The notes under the pieces: generated by a model
Databases searched by the model: none
Told to the model about the DNA's origin: nothing
Seen by the model: the letters and a program-made list of their open reading frames with translations, nothing else
From: Bacillus aquiflavi
GTDB taxonomy: Bacteria > Bacillota > Bacilli > Bacillales > Cytobacillaceae
DNA: 64,000 nt
Assembly: GCF_019915265.1 (NCBI RefSeq)
Contig: NZ_CP082780.1
Coordinates: forward strand, 3,348,001 to 3,412,000
Direction: 5' to 3'
Part shown: positions 38,757 to 48,981 of the stretch, one piece after another
Position numbering within the stretch: the first letter of the stretch is position 1
How the letters are laid out: every line of letters starts with the position of its first letter
Program-made: the position numbers and the translations under genes

Positions 38757-39980
38757 CTAGAAGCTTTCTCCGCTTAACTGCATCGTTGTTTCTTTTAGCT
38801 CGCCGCTTCGATAAAACTTCACTGACATTTTATCTCCAACTTGCTTGCGATTGTAAAGATGTTTCCGTAAGTCGATCACGTCTTCTACTTTCTCGCCATC
38901 TAACTCAACAATAACATCAAATTCCTTTAAGCCTGCTTTAGAGGCAGGTGAATTTGGCACAACTTTCATAATCGCAACTCCAGAGTTGATGTCTTTCGGA
39001 AGCTTTAATCCTTCCTGTTGATAATATCCAGGAATATTGTTTACTGATTCTAATTCGATTCCCATATATGGACGCTTTACTTCTCCATGTTGCTCTAGAT
39101 CTTCAATAACTGGTAGTGCGTAATTAATTGGAATAGATAAGCCGATTCCTTCAACAGCTTGCTGTGCAATTTTCATTGAGTTAATCCCGATCACTTGACC
39201 ATCAAGGTTAACGAGAGCTCCACCGCTGTTACCAGGGTTAATAGCTGCATCTGTTTGTAAAACTTCCGCATGCCAGTCTACGATACCATCTTGATTAATA
39301 TCGACAGGGATTGTCCGCTCTAGACCAGAGATAATTCCTTGGGTAACTGAACCGGAAAACATCGCTCCAAGAGGATTTCCTATCGCTATGACCGGCTCTC
39401 CAGTTTTCAGCGTGTCGGAATCGCCAAACTCTGCGACCTTTTGAACTGCTTTTCCATTAATCTCAAGGACGGCTAAGTCTGTCCAAATATCGCTGCCTTT
39501 AAGCGTTGCTGGCTCCTTCGTCCCATCAGTTAACGTCACTTCAATCTCGCTTGCCCCTTCAACCACATGGTGGTTTGTGACGATATAAGCTTTATCTCCT
39601 TCTTTTTTGTAAATAACCCCTGAGCCTGTGCCAGCCTGTTGTTGTGCGTCACGTTCGTTCCAAAATCCAACCGATTGAATATTAGTAATCCCTACGACAG
39701 CATCTCCGGCTTTATCAACAGCCTTCGTAATTTCAGAGACAACATTTACAGCGATTGTTTTTTGATTCCCTTGATTTTTTCGTTGGTCAGCCCTTTCATC
39801 AGCTGCTTGTAAATTTTCATTTGGTTTCACATCATACGGTAAAATATCAAAGTTTGAAATAGCGACAACGACTAAGATCGCACCGAGTAATGCACCAACT
39901 ATTCCGACAAGAAAATAGCCTCCTCGATTTCCCTTTTGAACCTTATAACGATTTTCGTCATTTTGATCATAATAACCCAC
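38757..39980 (-). CDS. htrC: HtrA-type membrane serine protease
   Basis: A 407-residue protein with one N-terminal membrane segment (YFLVGIVGALLGAILVVVAI). The protease domain has the triad in VTNHHVVEGA (His), TDLAVLEING (Asp) and NPGNSGGALV (Ser). A C-terminal PDZ domain begins near GVAIMKVVPNSPASKAGLKE. It degrades or refolds damaged exported proteins. The start is GTG with AAAGGATT upstream. Gene position after walJ matches B. subtilis yycK/htrC. Confidence 0.93.
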   Translation of the reverse strand: MGYYDQNDENRYKVQKGNRGGYFLVGIVGALLGAILVVVAISNFDILPYDVKPNENLQAADERADQRKNQGNQKTIAVNVVSEITKAVDKAGDAVVGITNIQSVGFWNERDAQQQAGTGSGVIYKKEGDKAYIVTNHHVVEGASEIEVTLTDGTKEPATLKGSDIWTDLAVLEINGKAVQKVAEFGDSDTLKTGEPVIAIGNPLGAMFSGSVTQGIISGLERTIPVDINQDGIVDWHAEVLQTDAAINPGNSGGALVNLDGQVIGINSMKIAQQAVEGIGLSIPINYALPVIEDLEQHGEVKRPYMGIELESVNNIPGYYQQEGLKLPKDINSGVAIMKVVPNSPASKAGLKEFDVIVELDGEKVEDVIDLRKHLYNRKQVGDKMSVKFYRSGELKETTMQLSGESF

Positions 39981-40127
39981 AATGCACCAATCCTTTCCTT
40001 ACAAGAACGATAGCTAAGAGTTATTCTTCCTTACACAACAATATTATACTCCTTCAATTCAAAAATTCTAAATAAAAACATTTCAATTCATTACTTTTTT
40101 TTTGAAAAATAAATGAAAAAATATTGC

Positions 40128-40922
40128 CTAGACCGCCGTTAACGACGTTGGAATGAGCGGGTCTGTGTCATACAAGTTCACTTGTTCTCCAACAACGATC
40201 CCTTGACTTTTTAATGTTTGACTGACAGACATTCGTGCTAATTCTTTCATGTTGTTATCTTGGCTTAAATGAGCTAAATAAATTCGTTTCGTTCGATCTC
40301 CGATAACCTCACTCATCGCAATCGCCGCATCTTCATTAGAAACATGGCCGACATCACTTAAAATACGCCGTTTTATACTCCATGGATATCGGCCCATACG
40401 TAACATTTGTACATCATGATTACTTTCGAATACATATGTATCTGCATTAGAAATTGTGCCTTTCATCCGATCGCTTACATAACCGGTATCAGTAATAATC
40501 ACAAGCTTTTTCTCATTATAATGAAAGGTATAAAACATTGGCTCAGCAGCATCATGTGAGACGCCAAATGACTCAATGTTAAGTGCTCCAAATGATTGAA
40601 CTGTTTCCATCCCAAAAATGAACTTTTGCTCTAACGGAATTTCACCGATTGCGCCTTCCATTGCCTTCCATGTTTTTTCATTAGCATAAATGGGCAGGCG
40701 ATATTTTCTTGCTACAATTCCGATCCCTTTCACATGATCACTATGTTCATGAGTGACTAAAATACCTGATAACTTTTTAGGATCACGATCAATTTGTTGG
40801 AATAATCCATCGATTTTCTTGCCGCTTAATCCAGCATCAACTAAAAACGAATGCTTATCTGTTTCTACGTAAATGGCGTTCCCGGTACTTCCGCTTGCGA
40901 GAACACTAAAATGCAAAGACAA
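40128..40922 (-). CDS. walJ: MBL-fold exonuclease WalJ
   Basis: A 264-residue metallo-beta-lactamase-fold protein with the metal motif [13 protein letters not shown] near residue 58 and further ligands in [20 protein letters not shown]. It begins [20 protein letters not shown] from a TTG start after GGAGTG. In the WalRK operon it links cell wall control with chromosome replication; a 5'-3' exonuclease activity is described for the family. Confidence 0.93.
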   Translation of the reverse strand: MSLHFSVLASGSTGNAIYVETDKHSFLVDAGLSGKKIDGLFQQIDRDPKKLSGILVTHEHSDHVKGIGIVARKYRLPIYANEKTWKAMEGAIGEIPLEQKFIFGMETVQSFGALNIESFGVSHDAAEPMFYTFHYNEKKLVIITDTGYVSDRMKGTISNADTYVFESNHDVQMLRMGRYPWSIKRRILSDVGHVSNEDAAIAMSEVIGDRTKRIYLAHLSQDNNMKELARMSVSQTLKSQGIVVGEQVNLYDTDPLIPTSLTAV

Positions 40923-40928
40923 TACTAT

Positions 40929-41717
40929 TCACTCCAGTACAGTAGTATCTGAATTTACTTGAAATATTTGCCCTTCAAAAGCATTAACAAATACATCCTC
41001 ATCATGATTGATCACAAAACGCCAAGTCGGTGTTAACACTTGTGAACCTGTTAATTGAACAAACGTATAGTATCCAAGCTCTACTTTTGTAATTTTACTT
41101 TTCGGTTTGAGCTTTTGTTGTTCGTAAAGTGTCTCTATTGCCTGTAATGGCGGAACAATTTCTTCATTGCCACTAATCTCTTCGATATCGACTAACAATG
41201 TTTGTTCATATGAAATAATTTCGTTTTCATCATTTAAAAAAAAGGTAAGGCGTCCTTTTTTATTTTTATAAAATAGCCGGTCTTTATAAAACTGGTAATA
41301 AGTGTTTGTTTTTTCCGTTTCACTCTTTTTCCAAAATTTATATTGATCACCGTTAATGATCTTTCCCTTAACAAAAGTCGTTAATTCGGCGGAGTCAAAT
41401 TTATTGATTTTGATGGGTTCTTTTAAAGTGACATGTAACGTTGTTCCGTCATGAATCGTAATCTCGCCTTCATCCAAATTGATCAGTTCCTCATTTTTAA
41501 ACACTTTTGGCGTTGCGCTAATGTATTTTGCTTTTATTTTTTCTTTAGGCAAATCAACATATTTAATGTCATCAGCCTGCAATTTTTCTTCAAAAGATGT
41601 TTGCGTCATAATTTCATATTGATTGGCATTTCGACTTTCAAAATATTGATAGATTAAATAGATGTCTAAAATTAAAAAGGTAATGATAAAAATCGTTTTT
41701 ATTTTATTCCAATCCAT
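40929..41717 (-). CDS. yycI: WalK regulator YycI (WalI)
   Basis: A 262-residue membrane-anchored protein: one N-terminal segment (TIFIITFLILDIYLIYQYF), then an extracytoplasmic domain with repeated beta strands. With YycH it restrains or activates WalK through contacts in the membrane. Its ATG overlaps the yycH end by 14 bases. Length fits the family. Confidence 0.92.
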   Translation of the reverse strand: MDWNKIKTIFIITFLILDIYLIYQYFESRNANQYEIMTQTSFEEKLQADDIKYVDLPKEKIKAKYISATPKVFKNEELINLDEGEITIHDGTTLHVTLKEPIKINKFDSAELTTFVKGKIINGDQYKFWKKSETEKTNTYYQFYKDRLFYKNKKGRLTFFLNDENEIISYEQTLLVDIEEISGNEEIVPPLQAIETLYEQQKLKPKSKITKVELGYYTFVQLTGSQVLTPTWRFVINHDEDVFVNAFEGQIFQVNSDTTVLE

Positions 41718-43020
41718 ACTTCAACCCTCCCAGATCTTCCATCGAGACCCGCTCCCAAGTATGATTGTATCGGTAATACCATGATGGTTCTAAAATGATT
41801 AATCTTGGCTGTTGAGCGTCCTTGATCATTCTATATCCGGGTACAAGGTCATCTAAGGAGGCAGGATTGAAGCCTTCAATCGCTTCTAAATGTTCAATTA
41901 CTTTACTCCCCGGCGGCAATGTTACATCTAACACTTCAGCAGGAAGCAAAATATCAAGGGTAAGGTACGGGCGAATGTACTTGTAAATTTGATTTTTCCC
42001 CCATACTTGAATAATTTCCGACGTCCCCCAATCATTAAAGACAGGAACACCTTTTACATATAATCTGAAAGTAACCGACTGCCCACTAGAATCAACAAAT
42101 CGATAATGATCAGTCCATCCCCCGTGTTCATTCACAAACTTGATACTTCGTTGAATAATTTCACTTGAAGTGAACGGATCATCACTCTCTTCCGCTGGAT
42201 TCACATAGGAAAGCAAGCGATTTTCATAACTAACAGTCATCATGCTTGAACCATCAGTAAACTCTTCTCCTGATGTTAAAAATGTCTTCTGAACAAAGCT
42301 TGGATCTGTAAATAGCGCATCTTTTAATAACTCCGGCTCAAGAATTTCAGGTACATACTTAAATTGAGGCAGGACTGGTTCTTCTTTAGGAAAAAAAATC
42401 GTTTTATTTTCGGTTTCGTATGCCATATACTGCGGGTGTCTATCTGCTCCACGATAAAAATTTCTTTCAAATCCTCTGATTAAAGAAGAACTGACATCAC
42501 TTGCATAGACCTTTTTTTTGTTTTCGGCAATGAAATAAACAGTCCCTTCTTCTTTTTGGGAATTTTCGATATCAATTACAATTCGATCAAACTCAAAATT
42601 CGGTAGCTTGCGATCATAAAAGTTAAGTAGATGTTTATATTGATCGATCGGGACAAGATCAGGAAAAACGATCTCAACTTTTCCGGCGCCATGAACTAAT
42701 TCAGAAAAGTCCTCTTTCTTAATAGACATTGAAATATCCTTTAATTTATAGAAAAGCCACTCTGATAATTCAGTCGTAATTTTATCAATCTCGCCTTCAT
42801 CATATGTTCCAAAGTCTGACTCTTCTTTATGGTAAAGGACCTTTTCTGGTTTGATAATATCTGCAATTTCTCGTTTATCGCCAAAGGAAACTTCTTCAAT
42901 ATAATTTGTCTTTTTCATTGTTTCATAGTTCGGCTGATACGTCCAAAGGCTCCACGTTAAAAAAATACTGGCGAGAACTAATAGCGCCAAAATGATTGAT
43001 TTAATTTTTTCATATGTCAT
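41704..43020 (-). CDS. yycH: WalK regulator YycH (WalH)
   Basis: About 438 residues from ATG 43020 (MTYEKIKSIILALLVLASIF), which overlaps the walK stop as ATGA. It has one N-terminal membrane helix and a large outer domain of three subdomains. With YycI it controls the WalK kinase. The overlapping start shows translational coupling along the operon. Confidence 0.93.
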   Translation of the reverse strand: MTYEKIKSIILALLVLASIFLTWSLWTYQPNYETMKKTNYIEEVSFGDKREIADIIKPEKVLYHKEESDFGTYDEGEIDKITTELSEWLFYKLKDISMSIKKEDFSELVHGAGKVEIVFPDLVPIDQYKHLLNFYDRKLPNFEFDRIVIDIENSQKEEGTVYFIAENKKKVYASDVSSSLIRGFERNFYRGADRHPQYMAYETENKTIFFPKEEPVLPQFKYVPEILEPELLKDALFTDPSFVQKTFLTSGEEFTDGSSMMTVSYENRLLSYVNPAEESDDPFTSSEIIQRSIKFVNEHGGWTDHYRFVDSSGQSVTFRLYVKGVPVFNDWGTSEIIQVWGKNQIYKYIRPYLTLDILLPAEVLDVTLPPGSKVIEHLEAIEGFNPASLDDLVPGYRMIKDAQQPRLIILEPSWYYRYNHTWERVSMEDLGGLKYGLE

Positions 43021-44844
43021 GACCAATCATCCTCTTTTGAACGATCATACGGCAAACTAAGAGAAATAGTCGTCCCTCTCCCTTCTTTACTAGTCGCCCA
43101 TATATCTCCACCGTGTGCCAACACCATTTCCTTAGCAATCGCTAAACCTAATCCTGTTCCTCCAAGCTTTCGCGTACGTGCTTTATCTACACGGTAAAAT
43201 CGATCGAAAATTTTATTAATATTTTCTTTCGGTATGCCCACTCCTTGATCTGTCACACAAAGCACAATTTGCTCTTCCTGTTCAATAATCCGAAACGTAA
43301 CTTGTCCACCTTCAGGCGAATATTTAAGTGCATTAGAAATAATATTATCTACTACTTGGGTCATCTTATCTTCATCAATTTCAATGACAATTGAATGTTT
43401 AGGCAACAGCCGCTTAAAAGTAATCGTCTCGTTTTTCGTTAATTCAAAACGATCAATAATTCGATTGAAAAAAGAGACAATATCAATCCAGCTTGTTGTT
43501 AATGCCTCATCTTTACTATCCATTTTCGATAATTTCAGAAGATCATTTACAAGTCGAATCATCCGTTCTGTTTCATTTTGAGTCACCTCTAAAAATTTCG
43601 GTGCAATTTCTTGATCTTTCCATGCTCCGTCAGCAAGCGCATCTAAATAACTTCGCATCGTCGTTAACGGTGTTCGCAGTTCGTGGGACACGTTCGCAAC
43701 AAACTCACGCCGCTCCATTTCAATTTTTTCTTGTTCGGTAATATCATGAAGCACAGTGATCAATCCGTTCACAAATCCTGTTTCCTTTTGAATGACAGAG
43801 CAATTTGCCCGTAAAATATAAGGCTCATTATTCGTACTGTAATCTAAAATAACAGAATCCTGTTCTTGTATTAAATCTTCAAAAGTATAATCTTCACTTA
43901 ATCCCAATAACTCAATCAGCGGTTTAGACAGCACAGTTTCACGTGAAACATTCAACATCTCTAAAGCAGGCTCATTAATTAAAATAACCCGACCTTTTCG
44001 ATCTGTAGCAATAACGCCATCTGTCATATAAGAAAGAACAGATGAAAGCTTACGACGTTCCCCTTCTGTCGTTGCTTGTGCTTCTTGAAGCTTTTTCGTT
44101 AAATTATTAAACGTTTGCGCTAATTGGCCAATTTCATCATAACCGTATACTTTAACTTTCCTAGAAAAATTCCCTTTAGACATTGCAAGAGCTTGCTTGC
44201 GCATATCACTAATTGGCCTTGTAATCGTTTGCGCTAACAGCACGCCTAAAATCGCAGTAATAACAAGTGCTATCGCCGTTCCACTCGCTAAGATGCTGTT
44301 GACTACTTTCATTTGTTCAAATACGGTTTCGATTTTAGCAATTAAGTAGATCGAACCGATGACTTCCTTATTTGACTTAATGGGACTTGAAAGAACCCAT
44401 ATTCTATGGCCTGTGTTTGGATCGATAAAAACACGATCATAATCTTGACCTACCGCAAGAGCTCTTTTTACTAATATTTCTGTTGTTCGTTGCCCGATAA
44501 TATCTTGTTTATTTTGGGAAGATGTACCGATAATACGGCTGCGGCTATCAACTACACGAACTTCTGAAATATCAGCTGCTTTAAAGTCTTTTAAAAGCTT
44601 GCGCACATCTTCTTCTAACGAAGGTGACTCTTCATCCCGTTCTTTAATCATTTCTTCTTTCAAGCTATATGCAAGTAAGTTTACCCGCTGGTGCAATGAT
44701 GTTTTAAAGTTAGTGACAAGTGTATCTTCCAGCTGTTGTACAAAGTAAACTCCGATTATTTGCATCGCAATTAATATAAGCAGTACATAAATTAAAACAA
44801 ACTTTAAATGAATTGAGCGGGAAAAAAAACTTTTTTTTTTTCAT
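43017..44844 (-). CDS. walK: Cell-wall sensor histidine kinase WalK, start frameshifted in a homopolymer
   Basis: The uninterrupted frame begins only at ATG 44765 (MQIIGVYFVQQLEDTLVTNF) and would lack the first membrane helix. Upstream, ATG 44844 is followed by A11, G and T8 and then, in the kinase frame, SRSIHLKFVLIYVLLILIA, the expected first helix. The two parts join if one base is removed from the A11 or T8 run, giving 608 residues, close to B. subtilis WalK. Domains in order: helix 1, outer PAS/Cache, helix 2 near 185, HAMP, PAS, HisKA with NVSHELRTPLTTM, and HATPase with GTGLGLAIAKEM. WalK is essential, so a read error or slippage is more likely than loss. Confidence 0.93.
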
Positions 44845-44852
44845 TATTGTCT

Positions 44853-45563
44853 TTACTCCTGTTCAGGGTTTCGTAAATAATAGCCTACTCCTCTTCTTGT
44901 AACAATCCAACTAGGATGACTTGGATTATCTTCAATTTTTTCCCGCAGTCGTCTTACTGTTACATCGACAGTGCGAACATCTCCATAATAGTCATAACCC
45001 CAGACAGTTTGCAGCAAGTGCTCTCTTGTCATCACTTGTCCGATATGTTTCGCTAAATAATGTAAAAGTTCAAACTCTCTATGAGTAAGCTCAATTGTTT
45101 CACCCCGTTTAGACACGATGTAAGCGTCTGGATGAATGACTAAAGAGCCGACTGTAATTTCATTTGACTCATTCTCTTCTTGCTTCATTGAAGTAATTTG
45201 TTGATGACGACGTAAGTTAGCCTTTACACGAGCGATCAGCTCTCGAGTACTGAAAGGCTTTGTGACATAGTCATCAGCCCCGAGTTCAAGTCCAAGAACT
45301 TTATCAATTTCCGAGTCTTTTGCTGTTAACATAATAATTGGCATTTCATGTTTTTTTCGTACTTCGCGACAAACTTCCATTCCGTCTCTTTGTGGAAGCA
45401 TAATATCTAGCAGAATTAAATCAGGTCGAAGTTCTTCTACCATTTTCAATGCTTCATTTCCATCATAGGCACAATGAACATCGTACCCTTCCTTTTTCAA
45501 ATTGAATTGCAATATATCAGCGATTGGCTTTTCATCGTCAACTACGAGTATCTTTTTATCCAT
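44853..45563 (-). CDS. walR: Response regulator WalR
   Basis: A 236-residue OmpR-family regulator. The receiver domain has the acidic pair in [12 protein letters not shown], phospho-acceptor Asp in LILLDIMLP (about 53) and Lys in [10 protein letters not shown]. The C-terminal winged helix shows [20 protein letters not shown]. It controls cell wall hydrolase genes with WalK. Its stop codon overlaps the GGAG that precedes walK. It is the first gene of the wal operon. Confidence 0.97.
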   Translation of the reverse strand: MDKKILVVDDEKPIADILQFNLKKEGYDVHCAYDGNEALKMVEELRPDLILLDIMLPQRDGMEVCREVRKKHEMPIIMLTAKDSEIDKVLGLELGADDYVTKPFSTRELIARVKANLRRHQQITSMKQEENESNEITVGSLVIHPDAYIVSKRGETIELTHREFELLHYLAKHIGQVMTREHLLQTVWGYDYYGDVRTVDVTVRRLREKIEDNPSHPSWIVTRRGVGYYLRNPEQE

Positions 45564-45742
45564 ACCGTTTTCTCCTCTTCTCCTTTTTTTGTTTATTTAT
45601 ACACGTCTATTTTTATCTATTATAACGGAAATTCGTAAAATCATTTTAAAGTTAATGAAAGGTTTCACTTATTTTACTTTACCATGAGAATTTTTTGAAT
45701 TCATCTATTAAGACAAGTTACCATAAAATTTTATAAAAAAAG

Positions 45743-45777
45743 GAAAAAAGTCCCTAGAGTTGTACCTAGAGACTTTC
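45743..45777 (-). terminator. Terminator after the M23 peptidase gene
   Basis: AAAGTCTCTAG and CTAGGGACTTT (minus strand) form an 11-base stem, including one G-T pair, followed by TTTTTCC. It separates the peptidase gene from walR. Confidence 0.8.
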
Positions 45778-45796
45778 ACCTTTTTCTTTGAAGTTG

Positions 45797-47236
45797 TTAA
45801 CGTAAATAGGACATTGGATTTTGAAGCTTTCCATTTTTGTAGACTTCAAAATGCAAGTGCACTCCTGTTGAATTTCCCGTTGAACCCATCACTCCTAGAT
45901 TCGCCCCAGCTGAAACAGTTTGTCCCGCTTTTACATTAATTGAGGCAAGGTGAGCATAAACAGTACGAAAACCATTTTTATGATCAATTTCGACTTTATT
46001 TCCATATCCGCCATGCCAGCCTGCAGAAACAACAACACCATTATCTGCGGCTTTAATCGTCCGATTGCTTGGTCTAGCTATATCTATTCCTTTATGAAGT
46101 TTACCCCAACGCTGACCTTGGTAACTAGAAATATAGCCTCCATTTGTCGGCCAAATGAACTGACCGTTACCACGAGATGGAACTGATTTTGTACCCTTTA
46201 TTGTAATATGATTAACTGCATCTTTTATTACTTTTTCTTTTGTTATTTCTTTATTTACTATTTCTCCATTTTGTTGAGTAATTGTATACGTCACAGCCCG
46301 TATACCTTCTTGACCTTGTTGCTTTACTTTTGTATCGCCTGTATACATCGAAGAATCTTCAATGACTTCTGTTTGGAAAGGAATTGCTTCTTGCTCATTT
46401 ACCTCTCTCGTCATCATCACGTGAAAGTAAGGCTCGTGTGCTTTCACTTTAAGTTGCTGCCCAATTTCTATAACCGCTTCCTCTGTCAAACCTGGGTTTA
46501 AACTAACAAGCTCAGCTGTAGTTAACTGATGAAGAGCGGCAATACTTTCTAAAGCATCGCCTGCTTTCACTTCATATGTTTTTTCTTGTAAAGTTCCTTT
46601 TTGCAGTAAATTTACCGCCTCGTCCACAGTCATGATTTGATCTAATGATGTTTCTCCATCAGATACTGACACATTTTTTGAAAATGAAATGTCCAATAGC
46701 CGTGATTCATTTTGCTTGAGCGGTGGTAAAGGCTGATCTGAAGCTTTACTTGCTTCGACTCCATTTAATTCATCTGCAGATACGTAATATAGCTTAAGTC
46801 TTCTGATTACATCTTGAGCTGCTTGTTCATCCTCTACATAAACAACACGATTACCATCAATTTCGACTGCCGCAGCTTTTACTAGAAGCTTCACTTGTTC
46901 ATTTACCTTTTCAACGACTTCTTCATTTTGTGAAGTCGATCTAAAGACCTGTTCAGGTATGTAAGTTATGTCGTTTCCGACAACAAATTCGTATTGTTCA
47001 TATGTTTTTTTAAGCTCATTCTTTTTGTCTTGAATTAACGATTCCACTACTTTTTTATCTGAAGTAACTCCGGCATACTCGTGATCAACATAGACGTGAT
47101 AAACTGTCTTCAAGTTTTCCTCACTTGCAATAGCAGCCTCAGAAGCAAATGTTAGAGAAAACACTGCTAAGCCAGTGGCAACTGCTATAGATGTCTTGTC
47201 TTTTATTTTAGACAAGCTTTCTTTCAAAGCATTCAT
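45797..47236 (-). CDS. Secreted M23 peptidase with LysM and G5 domains
   Basis: A 479-residue cell-wall hydrolase. It has an N-terminal export segment (SIAVATGLAVFSLTFASEAA), a LysM domain (YEVKAGDALESIAALHQLTT, about 220-265), a G5 domain (about 290-350) and a C-terminal M23 metallo-endopeptidase. The M23 domain has its metal ligands in HKGIDIARPSN and GVHLHFEVYKNG. The family cuts peptide cross-links of peptidoglycan. Its place just before walR is conserved in Bacillaceae and suggests a WalR-linked role. Confidence 0.92.
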   Translation of the reverse strand: MNALKESLSKIKDKTSIAVATGLAVFSLTFASEAAIASEENLKTVYHVYVDHEYAGVTSDKKVVESLIQDKKNELKKTYEQYEFVVGNDITYIPEQVFRSTSQNEEVVEKVNEQVKLLVKAAAVEIDGNRVVYVEDEQAAQDVIRRLKLYYVSADELNGVEASKASDQPLPPLKQNESRLLDISFSKNVSVSDGETSLDQIMTVDEAVNLLQKGTLQEKTYEVKAGDALESIAALHQLTTAELVSLNPGLTEEAVIEIGQQLKVKAHEPYFHVMMTREVNEQEAIPFQTEVIEDSSMYTGDTKVKQQGQEGIRAVTYTITQQNGEIVNKEITKEKVIKDAVNHITIKGTKSVPSRGNGQFIWPTNGGYISSYQGQRWGKLHKGIDIARPSNRTIKAADNGVVVSAGWHGGYGNKVEIDHKNGFRTVYAHLASINVKAGQTVSAGANLGVMGSTGNSTGVHLHFEVYKNGKLQNPMSYLR

Positions 47237-47340
47237 AACTATCCTCCTAAAAAAGGTTACCCATATAGAACTTTATAACTAGTTTTTACACTAAACTACT
47301 CTACCATAAAACTAGTAATAAAAATGATTCGTATCCGTAA

Positions 47341-47357
47341 TGTAATACAAATGTATC
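47341..47357 (+). promoter_or_regulatory. Candidate WalR box upstream of the M23 gene
   Basis: TGTAAT-N5-TGTATC, one mismatch from the direct repeat TGTWAH-N5-TGTWAH, about 105 bases before the M23 start but oriented on the opposite strand. Suggestive only. Confidence 0.35.
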
Positions 47358-47564
47358 ATTAATAGAAGGTTATGGAATGACGATGAAAACTTTGAAAGAT
47401 AACAAACATAGGAGTTAAATACTATTGCGGAAAGGTTTAATTTGCGGTGTAGAGCATTCAAAAAAAAAAAGTAAAACTACATCCAAAGGATTAGTTAACA
47501 TTTCCTCTTTTATTTCTGTTCTATTACAAAACAATTTCAATCTGAAATTTCAATCTGATAGAAA

Positions 47565-47595
47565 AAGAAAAAAAGCACAATAGCTGTGCTCTTTT
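47565..47595 (-). terminator. Terminator of the tRNA cluster
   Basis: On the minus strand AGCACA, a 5-base loop and TGTGCT are followed by a long T run, directly after tRNA-Phe. Confidence 0.8.
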
Positions 47596-47606
47596 AGACT
47601 AATTGA

Positions 47607-47679
47607 TGGCTCGGGACGGAATCGAACCGCCGACACAAGGATTTTCAGTCCTTTGCTCTACCGACTGAGCTACCGAGCC
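47607..47679 (-). tRNA. tRNA-Phe (GAA)
   Basis: 73 bases. GGCTCGG/CCGAGCC acceptor stem, D-arm TAGCTCAGTCGGTAGAGCA, anticodon loop CTGAAAA with GAA, and T-arm GGTTCGATTCC. Last of the three-gene cluster. Confidence 0.95.
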
Positions 47680-47707
47680 TAAAGTTTTTTATATTAAACT
47701 AATAGAA

Positions 47708-47779
47708 TGACCCGTACGGGATTCGAACCCGTGTTACCGCCGTGAAAGGGCGGTGTCTTAACCACTTGACCAACGGGCC
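47708..47779 (-). tRNA. tRNA-Glu (TTC)
   Basis: 72 bases. The acceptor stem starts GGCCCGT; the anticodon loop CTTTCAC carries TTC; T-arm GGGTTCGAATCCC. Confidence 0.95.
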
Positions 47780-47789
47780 GTCAAAATGG

Positions 47790-47862
47790 TGAGCCATACA
47801 GGATTCGAACCTGTGACCCTCTGATTAAAAGTCAGATGCTCTACCGACTGAGCTAATGGCTC
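47790..47862 (-). tRNA. tRNA-Lys (TTT), hybrid gene rebuilt by element integration
   Basis: 73 bases plus an encoded CCA (47789-47787). Anticodon TTT lies in the loop ACTTTTAA. Its 5' portion (47822-47862) is the copy brought by the integrated element; the original 5' portion is stranded at 60061-60102. The tRNA sequence is unchanged. Confidence 0.95.
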
Positions 47863-47896
47863 TCAAAAGTTTTGTCGCTCCAATCGCGACTTCTAT

Positions 47897-47925
47897 ATCT
47901 TACTAAATATTTTCTCCAACGTCAA
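47897..47925 (-). promoter_or_regulatory. Element-borne promoter driving the tRNA cluster
   Basis: On the minus strand TTGACG (47925-47920), a 17-base spacer and TAAGAT (47902-47897) point at tRNA-Lys, whose 5' end is about 28 bases downstream of the -10 hexamer. It lies inside the element, which has separated the cluster from its original upstream region. Confidence 0.75.
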
Positions 47926-47999
47926 TACTAAAAGTTTATTGTATAATCTTCTGATATTTCCTCCCCCGATTTTCTTATTTTTTGGGAAGGAGATGTAGT

Positions 48000-48941
48000 A
48001 TGAGAAAAAGGTTTACACGTTCAAACAACAAAAAAACAATAAAGGAGGTATTTGAGGACTTTCAATTTCATAACAAATTAAAAAACTTAGCACCCAGAAC
48101 GATTAGTTCATATGATAAAAACACAATCCACTTTTTTAACTTTTTGGAAAAACAAAATATCAATTATTGTTCCGAATTGGATAAAGATGTTGTTAATGAT
48201 TTCATTTTGTACTTACACGAATTAAATATAAAAGATGTTTCAATCAATACTTACCTTCGCCATGTTCGTGCCTTTTTGTATTATTGCATGAATGAAGAAT
48301 ATATAAATTCATTTAAAATTCATCTGATTAAGACAAATGAAGAACAAAAAGCACCTTATACGGAAGATGAAATAAAACGTCTTTTAAGTTCCCCCAATTT
48401 CAGAAAATGTGGTTTTGTAGAATGGAGAAATTGGTTGATGGTTGCTTATATGCTTGAAACTGGTAACAGATTAAATACTGTTATCAATTTAAAAATAGAA
48501 AATATTGATTTCGATAATGGATTAATCATTTTAACATCCAATAAAAACCGACAGATCAATTATTCGCCTTTATCAAATGTCATGATTAAAAACATTCAAA
48601 GATTTATTGAAACTTGGGGCTTACAAGAAGATGATTATTTATTTCCATCTGAAACGGGAGAAAAAATGAAAACTCGGGCTGTTCAATCATCAATCAGTAA
48701 ATATAACCATTCCAGAGGGGTAACTAAAACTGGAATACACCGATTTAGGCATACTTTTGCTAAAAATTATATTTCAAAAGGCGGTAATCCGTTAGTACTC
48801 CAAAAATTATTGCACCATTCAACTTTGAATATAACCCAGAAATATGTCCGATTGTATTCAAATGATTTAAAAAATGTTTTTAGCGATATATCAATAGTAG
48901 AAAACATGACAAAAAACCAATCATTTAAACGTAAACGGTAA
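48000..48941 (+). CDS. Tyrosine-recombinase integrase
   Basis: A 313-residue integrase from ATG 48000, after GGAAGGAGATGTAGT. The N-terminal SAM-like core-binding domain spans about 20-110. Catalytic residues follow the family order: Arg in LETGNRLNTVINLKIENI, then HRFRHTFAKNYISKG (His-x-x-Arg), HHSTLNITQKY (His and nucleophile Tyr). It lies beside attL and points into the element, so it probably drives integration at tRNA-Lys. A terminator follows. Confidence 0.93.
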   Translation: MRKRFTRSNNKKTIKEVFEDFQFHNKLKNLAPRTISSYDKNTIHFFNFLEKQNINYCSELDKDVVNDFILYLHELNIKDVSINTYLRHVRAFLYYCMNEEYINSFKIHLIKTNEEQKAPYTEDEIKRLLSSPNFRKCGFVEWRNWLMVAYMLETGNRLNTVINLKIENIDFDNGLIILTSNKNRQINYSPLSNVMIKNIQRFIETWGLQEDDYLFPSETGEKMKTRAVQSSISKYNHSRGVTKTGIHRFRHTFAKNYISKGGNPLVLQKLLHHSTLNITQKYVRLYSNDLKNVFSDISIVENMTKNQSFKRKR

Positions 48942-48947
48942 AATTAT

Positions 48948-48980
48948 AAGAGACGCTCATATCAAAATGGGCGTCTCCTT
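48948..48980. terminator. Bidirectional terminator between int and the methyltransferase gene
   Basis: GAGACGC (48950-48956) pairs with GCGTCTC (48971-48977); CTTTTT follows on the + strand. It lies between convergent genes. Confidence 0.85.
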
Positions 48981-48981
48981 T

